A stretch of DNA of 64,000 bases from an uncultured Poribacteria bacterium (GTDB lineage: Bacteria > Poribacteria > WGA-4E > WGA-3G), in contig OX638316.1 of the NCBI GenBank assembly GCA_951812525.1, positions 1,252,506 through 1,316,505 on the forward strand, given 5' to 3'. The position numbers were made by a program, and so were the translations under genes. Each line of letters starts with the position of its first letter. Position 1 is the first letter of the stretch. Below, piece by piece: positions 45,612 through 53,409 of the stretch. The notes under the pieces are model-generated. The model saw only the letters and a program-made list of their open reading frames with translations. It had not been told where the DNA came from and searched no databases.

Positions 45612-46133
45612 TTACGATGCTAAAAACGATAACAATTTCTCTTTGAAACCTGTCGCCGACAGTTGCTCCCACTTTTTTAGAAACATTTTGTAATCTGCTT
45701 TGCGGGTCTCCTTCGCCTGAGCGATAAGCTTAGTAACACCCGGAAGCATAGCAACACGTTCTCTCTGATCTTCCGATTGAGACGTATAATCAGCTAAAAC
45801 CTCCAACACAACATCACCGTCGTGAATATCACCCAGTATCTCTTGCAAATCAATAACAACTGCAAGGAATTCAGCGAAACGTTTATCGGAAACTACCGCA
45901 GTCTTTTCAGAACGCTTTTTTGGCAATCGATAAGCGACACGAAAAATCTCCATCGTATACCGAAGCCGTTTAATCGCAATTCGCATGTTATGAAGTTCTT
46001 CGCGCCTCGCTGCATCCCAAACAAACGGCTCCCACGTATAAACCTCCTCAACCTTTTGTGGGAGAATAATACGTGCATTTTCACGGTAGCTGCACAGCGG
46101 CTTAACGCCAGTAATCTTATGCGCTTTTGCCAT
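45612..46133 (-). CDS. CHAD domain, C-terminal half as separate gene
   Basis: A 173-residue helical protein corresponding to the second four-helix bundle of a CHAD domain (polyphosphate-binding module). The hallmark LHNMRIAIKRLRYTME has His48, Arg51, Lys55, Arg56 and Arg58, and a C-terminal helix follows (LQEILGDIHDGDVVLE, about 113-128). It begins with an ATG 27 bases after the N-terminal-half gene and has its own AAGGGAG site, so it is not simply a frameshift product. Full CHAD proteins are about 270-300 residues; together the two halves make 328. The ROK kinase follows 47 bases on. Confidence 0.85.
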   Translation of the reverse strand: MAKAHKITGVKPLCSYRENARIILPQKVEEVYTWEPFVWDAARREELHNMRIAIKRLRYTMEIFRVAYRLPKKRSEKTAVVSDKRFAEFLAVVIDLQEILGDIHDGDVVLEVLADYTSQSEDQRERVAMLPGVTKLIAQAKETRKADYKMFLKKWEQLSATGFKEKLLSFLAS

Positions 46134-46160
46134 CTCTGCTCCCTTATATCGATGAGATCT

Positions 46161-46628
46161 TCACTTGCTAAAAAATTTCAAAAACTTCGTCTCAAAGTTT
46201 GTCTCTTCGAGTTTTGCGAAGAGTATCAGCATCGGTTTTCGGGCTTCTTCCCGTTCGCACTGTAGATGTTCAATGAGACCTCGGATGTCCGCCTGCTCCA
46301 CTTCAGATAAAGCACCTAACTCTCTCTGAAAACGGGCGATAAGAACATCTAAGTCTCGTACAGCTCCCATCGTTCGAGTTATCGCTTTTATCCTTTTGTA
46401 GTGTTTCTTGAATACCTTCTCTGGAAAGCAGTCAGTAAAGTTGTCCATCGCGGCACGCAGCCGGCGTGAAGTGACTCGCATCTGATGGACGAATTCAATA
46501 TCAATCCCGTCCTTTGCACCTTCTTTGTAAGACATCATTTGGCAAAAATAGCCCACGATAATCTGCCGAGCACAGGCTTCCAGTGTTTCGTCAGGCAATA
46601 CCTTTTGAATCTTCGGTTCTGTACCCAT
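46161..46628 (-). CDS. CHAD domain, N-terminal half as separate gene
   Basis: A 155-residue helical protein matching the first bundle of a CHAD domain. VHQMRVTSRRLRAAMD has His48, Arg51, Arg55, Arg56 and Arg58, the same residue numbers as in its partner gene. MGAVRDLDVLIARFQ (about 87-101) is the usual motif of the first half. Conserved basic residues of CHAD line a groove that binds inorganic polyphosphate. The stop (TGA) is followed by a new Shine-Dalgarno and the second-half gene. It is the first gene of the CHAD-CHAD-ROK-orphan operon. The product likely pairs with the second half to rebuild the full domain. Confidence 0.85.
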   Translation of the reverse strand: MGTEPKIQKVLPDETLEACARQIIVGYFCQMMSYKEGAKDGIDIEFVHQMRVTSRRLRAAMDNFTDCFPEKVFKKHYKRIKAITRTMGAVRDLDVLIARFQRELGALSEVEQADIRGLIEHLQCEREEARKPMLILFAKLEETNFETKFLKFFSK

Positions 46629-46786
46629 TGTCCAGTTCCAACATCGCTATAGAATGGTTATTGTTGTCAGTAGCAATGATTCTGTCGTTGTTTTCGGTTT
46701 CCGAAAAAAAATGTCAGGTTTAATCAGAAACCTATTCACCGACTGCTGAAAGTAAACATAGCGAACGTCCCGACTGCCGACAACCA

Positions 46787-46894
46787 TTAAAAAAGCAGAA
46801 TCTTTGCCAACAAAAAATAGGTGAAAATACCTGCAACATCAATCGCAGTCGTTCCGTCAATATCTTGTGTCGGTATGATTGTTTGGACCCGCAT
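46787..46894 (-). CDS. Possible 35-residue membrane peptide
   Basis: A short ORF just after aroC (12 bases beyond its stop): MRVQTIIPTQDIDGTTAID followed by a hydrophobic tail (about 19-35). A single membrane segment is plausible. There is no clear Shine-Dalgarno; translation could be coupled to aroC. The first half resembles a fragment of a larger exported protein, so it may be a remnant. Confidence 0.3.
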   Translation of the reverse strand: MRVQTIIPTQDIDGTTAIDVAGIFTYFLLAKILLF

Positions 46895-46906
46895 GTTACA
46901 TTCTCG

Positions 46907-47992
46907 TTAGGATTTGGAGCGATGACGGAGCAGATGATCTGTCAAAACAAGTGCCGCCATCGCCTCTACAATCGCAGGCGCACGCACTAACACACAAGGG
47001 TCGTGCCGACCACTTGCCTCCAATGTCACTTCGTTACCATGCATATCAACCGTCCGTTGAGGCTTACCAACCGTTGCTGTCGGTTTGAAAGCGACTTGGA
47101 ACACAATATCCTCGCCGTTTGAAATACCACCCTGCGTGCCACCGGAATTGTTCGTGCGGGTCCGAACTCGCTGCGTCTCACTACCCTCCTCAAGATAAAA
47201 AGGATCATTATGTTCGGAGCCTGTCATCGTGATACCACCAAAGCCAGAACCGATTTGGAAACCCATCGTCGCCGGGAGAGACATCATCCCTTTTGCCAGA
47301 TCTGCTTTGAGCTTGTCAAAGATCGGTTCACCAAGTCCAACAGGAACGTTGCGTGCCACCGACTCAATTATGCCACCCAAGGAGTCCCGGTCGCGACGTG
47401 CTTGATCAACGCGTTCCGCCATTTTTGGACTCACAATTGGATCCGGACAGCGCACCGGACTCGCTTCTATCTGCTCAAGCGTTACCGTGTCTGTATCTAC
47501 TTCAGCCGCCAGTGTATGGATCTGTTTGACATAAGCGAGTGTTTCAGTTCCAGTTTTCTCACGCAAAATCTGTTTTGCAATAGCCCCGGCTGCGACGCGC
47601 CCAATAGTTTCACGCGCACTCGCTCTACCACCACCCTGCCAATTCCTGATGCCGTACTTCTCCTGATATGTAAAATCGGCGTGTGAGGGTCGGTAGAGGT
47701 CTTTCAAATGTTCGTAGTCCGAAGGGCGTGCGTTCTTATTCCATACCAGCATGGAGATAGGCGATCCGAGCGTTTTGCCTTCAAAAACACCCGACAGTAT
47801 TTCAACAGCATCACCCTCCTGACGCGGGGTCGTGAGGTGACTCTGACCCGGTTTCCGGCGATTGAGTTCAAATTGTATCGCCGATACGTCTAAGTCAATC
47901 TGTGGCGGACATCCGTCAACCACAACGCCAACAGCACCGCCGTGTGATTCGCCCCAGGTAGTAATCCGAAAAAGGTGACCAAATGTATTCAT
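46907..47992 (-). CDS. aroC: Chorismate synthase
   Basis: A 361-residue enzyme for the last shikimate step, EPSP to chorismate, needing reduced FMN. The start is [18 protein letters not shown]; the two other signatures are ENWQ-like [23 protein letters not shown] and [16 protein letters not shown]. The catalytic His residues in WGESHG and in DMHGNEVTL are in place. Length is normal. It appears alone (no other aro genes), divergent from the M50 gene. Confidence 0.98.
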   Translation of the reverse strand: MNTFGHLFRITTWGESHGGAVGVVVDGCPPQIDLDVSAIQFELNRRKPGQSHLTTPRQEGDAVEILSGVFEGKTLGSPISMLVWNKNARPSDYEHLKDLYRPSHADFTYQEKYGIRNWQGGGRASARETIGRVAAGAIAKQILREKTGTETLAYVKQIHTLAAEVDTDTVTLEQIEASPVRCPDPIVSPKMAERVDQARRDRDSLGGIIESVARNVPVGLGEPIFDKLKADLAKGMMSLPATMGFQIGSGFGGITMTGSEHNDPFYLEEGSETQRVRTRTNNSGGTQGGISNGEDIVFQVAFKPTATVGKPQRTVDMHGNEVTLEASGRHDPCVLVRAPAIVEAMAALVLTDHLLRHRSKS

Positions 47993-48052
47993 TTAGTTCG
48001 TTCCATGAATGAGTGCGCTTTGTAAGCACACACCGCGTTCTTAGATTTAGAA

Positions 48053-48082
48053 TTGTATATTTTAAACTTCTTGTGATATACT
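48053..48082 (+). promoter_or_regulatory. Promoter of the M50 peptidase gene
   Basis: TTGTAT (48053-48058) and TATACT (48077-48082) with 18-base spacing, 43 bases before the ATG at 48126. Confidence 0.45.
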
Positions 48083-48125
48083 ATAGCAGATTTCGCGGTA
48101 AAATACAAGCAATTTAAGAGGAACT

Positions 48126-48815
48126 ATGTCAACGCTTTTCAAACGTTATATTGCCCTGCTTCTGATTTTTATAGGCATTGGACTCTTATGGAACACGCTG
48201 TTTATCTATCCTATCAAAATCTTCGTCGTGTTCATGCATGAGGTGAGCCACGGGCTTGCTGCAATCGCAACCGGTGGTCGTATCGTTGAAATTCAGATTA
48301 ACCCGCAACAGGGCGGGCACGCACTCACACAAGGTGGATCTCGGTTTTGGACGCTGACCGCAGGCTACCTCGGCAGTCTTCTGTGGGGAGGGCTCATCCT
48401 ACTTCTGGCAGCGAGAACTCGATTTGATAAAGGAATTAGTATCCTTATTGGTCTCAGCATGGTGGCAATCTCCATCGCCTTTGGTGAAAGCACCTTCACC
48501 TACCTATTTGGCATCGGCTTCGGGGTCGCATTAATCGCCATCGGGTTTTATCTATCAGAGGCTATCAACGATTGGGTATTACGTGTCATCGGCGTGACAA
48601 GCTGCCTCTACGCGATTCTTGACATCAAGAGCGATGTCTTAGATAGATCCAACCTCCGGTCAGATGCACGAATGCTCTCGGAAGTAACAGGCATCCCAAC
48701 TGAAATCTGGGGAGGGTTGTGGATTCTTATCGCAATTGGACTCACTTTATGGTTCCTCTACCTTTCTGGTAAGACAACGAATACCTCTCCAAAACCGACA
48801 GAAGAAAACTTCTAA
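48126..48815 (+). CDS. M50B-like membrane metallopeptidase
   Basis: A 229-residue integral membrane protein with about six helices. The zinc motif HEVSH (residues about 38-42, in VFMHEVSHGLAAIATG) lies in the first helix-pair. Beyond it, GYLGSLLWGGLILL is the helix that follows in the peptidase M50B-like family (YwhC/PF13398 type). Site-2-protease relatives cleave within membranes, but members of this branch have no known substrate. The Shine-Dalgarno is AGAGGA. It seems to be a single-gene unit. Confidence 0.85.
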   Translation: MSTLFKRYIALLLIFIGIGLLWNTLFIYPIKIFVVFMHEVSHGLAAIATGGRIVEIQINPQQGGHALTQGGSRFWTLTAGYLGSLLWGGLILLLAARTRFDKGISILIGLSMVAISIAFGESTFTYLFGIGFGVALIAIGFYLSEAINDWVLRVIGVTSCLYAILDIKSDVLDRSNLRSDARMLSEVTGIPTEIWGGLWILIAIGLTLWFLYLSGKTTNTSPKPTEENF

Positions 48816-48863
48816 CAGCCCCATAAATTACCGGTGGAATGCCACCTATCAAGAAACACGCTA

Positions 48864-49085
48864 TTAACCAAACGGACTAAATTGTTCCGACGATATCCCG
48901 CTAAAGAAGATAAACCACACGCAGAGCCCTAACACAAAAAGCGGAACACAGATAAGCACGATGAGTATGAAGCACCCCCACATCCACGAACCCTTGGATT
49001 TGGCAACCGTTGCCAGACGCGCAAGCAACATCCCACCACATATCATAAGAACAACAACGATCCCAAATACTACCACCGTCACCAT
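48864..49085 (-). CDS. Small membrane protein, two segments
   Basis: A 73-residue protein with two hydrophobic helices (about 1-22 and 34-60) joined by a short basic loop (ARLATVAKSKGS), an alpha-hairpin shape. GGAGG is about 10-13 bases before the ATG. I do not recognise it; it resembles small helper or PLDc_N-like membrane peptides. It converges on the M50 gene. Confidence 0.5.
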   Translation of the reverse strand: MVTVVVFGIVVVLMICGGMLLARLATVAKSKGSWMWGCFILIVLICVPLFVLGLCVWFIFFSGISSEQFSPFG

Positions 49086-49176
49086 CTCTTGTCATCTCCT
49101 CCCAAATTTCTTTAATCCTAACTATAACTCGTATCAAGGGTATACCTCTGTATTGCCAAGCCAATAATCAAAAAAG

Positions 49177-51120
49177 ATGAAACACCCTTCAAAAAGCCCC
49201 ATCACGCTACGCGCAACGCTGATCGGCATCTTCCTGATCCCATTTAACAGTTATTGGGTTCTACATCTGAGTTATATCTGGGACTCCAACCGACCTACCA
49301 GTTTGGCACTGCTCTTTAATGTGTTATTTACGCTGCTTGTCCTTATCGGATTCAGCACAATCCTGCGTCGCTTGCGACCGAGTTTGGCGTTTACACAGAG
49401 CGAATTACTAACAATCTATGCAATGCTGTGCCAAGCCTCTGTTTTCGCCGGACGCGATATGCTACAAGTCTTGGTGCCATTGATGGGCAACGGTTTTTGG
49501 TACGCAACAACCGAAAACGAATGGGCACAACTCTTCCATCAACATCTTCCTGAATGGCTCGTCGTTGGAAAACCAGAGGTCCTGCGAGGTTTCTATGAAG
49601 GTGAATCCACATTCTATCTTCAGACACACATAGACGCATGGCTACTGCCGACACTGATCTGGGTCTGTTTCTGCCTCGTCATCGGCGTAACAATGCTCTG
49701 CCTCAACGTTCTGTTACGTAAACAGTGGCAAGAACACGAACGCCTCACCTATCCAATCGCACAACTCCCCTATGAAATCACACGAGCTGCTTCAAACGTT
49801 GGAAACCACCTGTCAACGGCATCTCATCTATTTTTCAATCGACGGATGATGGTTGTTGGGATAGGCATCGCCGCTGTACTGAACCTTGTCTATAGTTTAC
49901 ACCAAATCGATCCTGCTTTCCCCACAATTCCGCTCTATCGCGGATTCCGACTTGCAGAAAAGCCGTGGAGCGCAATGAATAATCCGGGTTTCCGCATCAG
50001 TTTCTTCCCGTTTGCAATCGGTGTAGGTTTTCTGATTCCACTTGATTTGGGGTTCTCCTGCTGGTTTTTCCATCTGTTTTGGCATTTTCAAAGGATTATC
50101 GGTGAGATGTTCGGTTGGCGAAGTGCGATCGGATTTCCGAGAGAGATGGCGCAAATCCGAGGCGTTTGGATTGCACTCTTTCTCTGGACACTGTGGATGG
50201 GACGCGCACACGTTAAGAGAGTCTTACGGACTATTTTTAGTCGGCACCCAGACACTACAAATGATGAAGGCGAAGCCATGCGCTATAGGACGGCAGGCAT
50301 CGGTGTGCTCGTTGGACTCATCTTGATTCTGGCGTTCTGTCTGAAGGCAGGGATGTCGCTCTGGTTTGCAACCCTATTCTTTGCACTCTATCTCGCGATG
50401 TCCATAACAATCACCCGCATCCGTGCCGAACTCGGTCCACCCGCACACGACCTCTATAATGCTGGTCCAGACCTGCTTTTGACTGACGCACTCGGCACAC
50501 GACGCATCGGCAGTCGTAATCTCTCAGTGATGTCGCTCTTTTTTTGGTTGAACCATCTCTCCTACCGCGCACATCCGATGCCGCACCAACTGGAGGGATT
50601 GAAACTCGCCCATCAAACCCGGTTCAACCCAACCCAACTGATATGGGTAATGGCAATTGCTATCTTCGTAGGCGCACTCTCCGCGGCGTGGGGACACCTC
50701 CATCTCTCCTATCAGGTAGGTTTAGAGCAAGCGCGTTCGTGGTACGCCCGTGCCGCATTCAACAGACTCGCAGGATGGCTCTATAACCCCACTGAAACAA
50801 GCATAAGCGGTTTACTCTACACTACTGGTGGATTCGGTTTCGCCGTCAGCCTCCTATTCTTACGCTGGCGGTTTATCCAGTGGCCCCTACACCCTGTCGG
50901 ATACGTCGTGTCAAGCTGGTGGACCTTCACCGGATTGTGGTTTCCGCTCCTAATCAGCTGGATAGTTAAACGGATACTGCTTTCGACAGGTGGGGTCCGC
51001 TTATATCGGCGTTCAATCCCGTTTTTCATCGGTTTGGTTATCGGCGATGTAATCGTTGCATCCATAATTAGCATTCTGGGGCTGATTTTCGATTTTCGCG
51101 TCGTCTATTTGAGTTGGTAA
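49177..51120 (+). CDS. DUF6785-family polytopic membrane protein
   Basis: A 647-residue protein with about 12 membrane helices. QSELLTIYAMLCQASVFAGRD (about 75-95), WQEHERLTYPIAQLPYEI and LGPPAHDLYNAGPDLL (about 415) are constrained loops that I associate with DUF6784/6785 proteins, a family common in Planctomycetes, Armatimonadetes and Poribacteria and distantly like oligopeptide (OPT) transporters. The substrate is unknown. No clear Shine-Dalgarno is seen before the ATG. It stands alone between the M50 and pyrD genes. Confidence 0.8.
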   Translation: MKHPSKSPITLRATLIGIFLIPFNSYWVLHLSYIWDSNRPTSLALLFNVLFTLLVLIGFSTILRRLRPSLAFTQSELLTIYAMLCQASVFAGRDMLQVLVPLMGNGFWYATTENEWAQLFHQHLPEWLVVGKPEVLRGFYEGESTFYLQTHIDAWLLPTLIWVCFCLVIGVTMLCLNVLLRKQWQEHERLTYPIAQLPYEITRAASNVGNHLSTASHLFFNRRMMVVGIGIAAVLNLVYSLHQIDPAFPTIPLYRGFRLAEKPWSAMNNPGFRISFFPFAIGVGFLIPLDLGFSCWFFHLFWHFQRIIGEMFGWRSAIGFPREMAQIRGVWIALFLWTLWMGRAHVKRVLRTIFSRHPDTTNDEGEAMRYRTAGIGVLVGLILILAFCLKAGMSLWFATLFFALYLAMSITITRIRAELGPPAHDLYNAGPDLLLTDALGTRRIGSRNLSVMSLFFWLNHLSYRAHPMPHQLEGLKLAHQTRFNPTQLIWVMAIAIFVGALSAAWGHLHLSYQVGLEQARSWYARAAFNRLAGWLYNPTETSISGLLYTTGGFGFAVSLLFLRWRFIQWPLHPVGYVVSSWWTFTGLWFPLLISWIVKRILLSTGGVRLYRRSIPFFIGLVIGDVIVASIISILGLIFDFRVVYLSW

Positions 51121-51170
51121 TGCCTTGCAAAAAATAAGTGACCCTTTTCTCGTCTAACCAGACAAAAAAC

Positions 51171-51199
51171 TTGACTTTTCTAATCGGGCTTGGTATTAT
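51171..51199 (+). promoter_or_regulatory. Promoter giving a probable leaderless pyrD mRNA
   Basis: TTGACT (51171-51176) and TATTAT (51194-51199) are separated by 17 bases. The pyrD ATG starts at 51206, only six bases after the -10 element, where transcription itself should begin. There is no Shine-Dalgarno. Confidence 0.65.
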
Positions 51200-51205
51200 A
51201 TTTTT

Positions 51206-52132
51206 ATGGAGAAAATAGAAACGTCACTCAGTGTAAACATCGGGGGAATCCAGATGCGAAACCCCGTCATGACAGCGTCCGGCACCTTCGGTTACGGCAG
51301 TGAATACGCCGATTTCGTAGACCTGAACCAACTCGGTGCGGTGGTTGTTAAAGGTGTCACCAGTGTGCCGTGGCCCGGTAATCCGATGCAACGCATCATG
51401 GAAACCCCATCCGGTATGCTCAACGCCATCGGACTCCAAAACGTCGGTGTAGACGGTTTTATCTCCGAGAAACTCCCCTACCTCCGTGATTTCGACGTAC
51501 CGGTGATTGTCAACGTCTGTGGCAAAACTGTCGAAGAATACCTAACAGTGATTGAGAAGCTAAACACTACGGGTGGTGTCGCTGGCGTAGAACTTAATAT
51601 TTCCTGTCCGAACTTAGACTGTGGCGGTATGAGTTTCGGCGTTGATGCAACACTGGCATATCAACTCGTTAAAGAAGTTCGTGAGATAACCCACTTACCC
51701 CTATTAGTGAAATTATCCCCAAACGTTACAGATATTACTGTGATCGCCCGCGCTGTTGAGGATGCGGGTGCGAATGCGCTCTCCGCCATCAATACTCTCC
51801 TGGGTATGGCAATCAACGCAGAAACACGGAAACCAGAACTCGCAAACGTGACAGGCGGACTCTCCGGTCCTGCGATAAAGCCAGTAGCACTACGACTGGT
51901 CTGGGAGGTCTACAAAAGCGTCTCTATTCCAATCGTCGGGATGGGGGGCATTATGACAGCAATAGATGCGATAGAATTTTTTATCGCTGGTGCGTCCGCT
52001 GTAGCAGTCGGGACAGCAAACTTCGTCAATCCACAAGCATCAATGGAAGTGGTGAAAGGCATCCACGACTATCTCAATAAGAAAAATATAAGATCGGTTA
52101 AAGAACTGGTTGGTAGTCTGAAAGTCGATTAG
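51206..52132 (+). CDS. pyrD: Dihydroorotate dehydrogenase, catalytic subunit (type 1B-like)
   Basis: A 308-residue FMN enzyme that oxidises dihydroorotate to orotate in pyrimidine synthesis. It shows VNIGGIQMRNPVMTASGTFGYG at the N-terminus, VELNISCPNLDCGGMSFG, LVKLSPNVTDI and VGMGGIMTAIDAIEF; the pattern is class 1B, whose partner PyrK passes electrons to NAD. pyrK is not in the window. The ATG lies where the transcript should start, so translation is probably leaderless. pyrB follows after 67 bases. Confidence 0.96.
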   Translation: MEKIETSLSVNIGGIQMRNPVMTASGTFGYGSEYADFVDLNQLGAVVVKGVTSVPWPGNPMQRIMETPSGMLNAIGLQNVGVDGFISEKLPYLRDFDVPVIVNVCGKTVEEYLTVIEKLNTTGGVAGVELNISCPNLDCGGMSFGVDATLAYQLVKEVREITHLPLLVKLSPNVTDITVIARAVEDAGANALSAINTLLGMAINAETRKPELANVTGGLSGPAIKPVALRLVWEVYKSVSIPIVGMGGIMTAIDAIEFFIAGASAVAVGTANFVNPQASMEVVKGIHDYLNKKNIRSVKELVGSLKVD

Positions 52133-52199
52133 TGTAAAGGTCAAATTCCTGAACACACAATATGGCACACTTACAATACGCGTTCAAAGGAACAGGATA

Positions 52200-53279
52200 A
52201 TGCGGCATCTGGTAACACTCGACGATTTGTCGAATTTTGAGATTGAACAGATTTTTCGACTTGCAGGTGGCATGCAGTCGCAACTGGAAACATGGGCAGG
52301 AATTTGTCGGAGCAAACTGCTCGCAACGCTTTTCTATGAACCGAGCACACGGACCCGACTCTCCTTTGAAAGCGCAATGGAACGTCTTAACGGTGGGACC
52401 CTCGGCTTCGCCGATCCAAGTGCAACTTCTGTCACTAAAGGTGAAACTCTCGCCGACACCGCACGTATGGTGACGAATTATGCCGACATTATCGTCGTGC
52501 GTCACAGTTGGGCAGGATCGGCACGCGTCATGGCACAGTACGCACATATCCCTGTCATCAATGGCGGTGACGGCAGCCACACGCACCCGACGCAGGCACT
52601 TGCGGATCTCTATACCATCATGCGGCGAAAATCGAAGGTCGAAGGGTTAACCGTCGGCATCTGCGGAGACCTGCAGTTTGGCAGAGCCGCTCATTCGTTC
52701 GCACTCGCTGTCGCACGGTTTGGTGGACAACTGATTCACATCGCACCAAACCCGTTACAGATGCCGCCGTGGGTGTTGGCACAATTGGAACAACGCCATG
52801 GACAGATACCAATTGAGGTCGAAAGCATCGCAGAGGTGATTGAAAAGTTGGATGTCATCTACGTCAATCGGCTTCAGGAGGAACGACTTCCATCAAATAT
52901 GGATGCCGCTGCCGTACGTGGCAGTTACCTGTTGAATGCAGAAGTCATGAAAAACGCGAAACCCGACGCGATGATTATGCACCCGCTTCCCCGCGTCAAC
53001 GAACTCGCTTATGAGTTGGACGACGACCCGCGTGCCGCCTACTTTGAGCAATCTGCAAACGCTGTACCGATCCGGATGGCACTGATCGCCAGTCTCATCG
53101 GACTGGAACAACTCATTCTAACACAACCTCCGAAACGAGACATCAGCACCTCAACATACACATGCACAAACGCAAACTGCGTCACTAATTACGAAACCTA
53201 CTTAACTCCCGAACGTGAAACTTTCAGTGGAGATGTCGAGTTACAGGCTTGTGCATATTGCGGAAACCTACTTCCATGA
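52200..53279 (+). CDS. pyrB: Aspartate carbamoyltransferase with a fused PyrI-type zinc ribbon
   Basis: The catalytic chain of ATCase, the first committed pyrimidine step. FYEPSTRTRLSFESAMERL (carbamoyl-phosphate site), GDGSHTHPTQALADLYT, DLQFGRAAHS and MHPLPRVNELA are all present. The protein is 359 residues, about 50 longer than usual. The tail has CTNANC (322-327) and CAYC (351-354), the same C-x4-C and C-x2-C spacing as the zinc domain of the regulatory subunit PyrI (CPNSNC, CKYC). The nucleotide-binding half of PyrI is absent. In E. coli the PyrI zinc domain is the contact point to the catalytic chain, so the fused ribbon may stabilise the trimer or the higher assembly. Confidence 0.96.
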   Translation: MRHLVTLDDLSNFEIEQIFRLAGGMQSQLETWAGICRSKLLATLFYEPSTRTRLSFESAMERLNGGTLGFADPSATSVTKGETLADTARMVTNYADIIVVRHSWAGSARVMAQYAHIPVINGGDGSHTHPTQALADLYTIMRRKSKVEGLTVGICGDLQFGRAAHSFALAVARFGGQLIHIAPNPLQMPPWVLAQLEQRHGQIPIEVESIAEVIEKLDVIYVNRLQEERLPSNMDAAAVRGSYLLNAEVMKNAKPDAMIMHPLPRVNELAYELDDDPRAAYFEQSANAVPIRMALIASLIGLEQLILTQPPKRDISTSTYTCTNANCVTNYETYLTPERETFSGDVELQACAYCGNLLP

Positions 53280-53295
53280 CATAGATAACGTGAGT

Positions 53296-53379
53296 CCGTT
53301 AAAGCACACTTTACGGCAAACCGTTAGTTTGCGATACTTAATCAAGTTCACTCCCGATGCCACAAACTAACAGTTTGTG
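53296..53379. repeat. Cluster of three hairpins between convergent genes
   Basis: Three inverted repeats follow pyrB: CCGTTAAAG/CTTTACGG (53296-53316), GCAAAC/GTTTGC (53316-53332) and CACAAACT/AGTTTGTG (53361-53379). The last two are related (CAAACNGTTAGTTTG style) and inverted with respect to each other. Placed between convergent genes, they could end transcription from both sides. Confidence 0.6.
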
Positions 53380-53409
53380 CTACAACACACTATATCAAAC
53401 TTACGTTAC

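Noticed and set aside
46134-46163. Possible sequencing frameshift splitting one CHAD gene
   Set aside because: The gap contains a fresh AAGGGAG and ATG after a proper stop, and the halves match the natural bundle boundary, so a true split is favoured. Raw reads would confirm.
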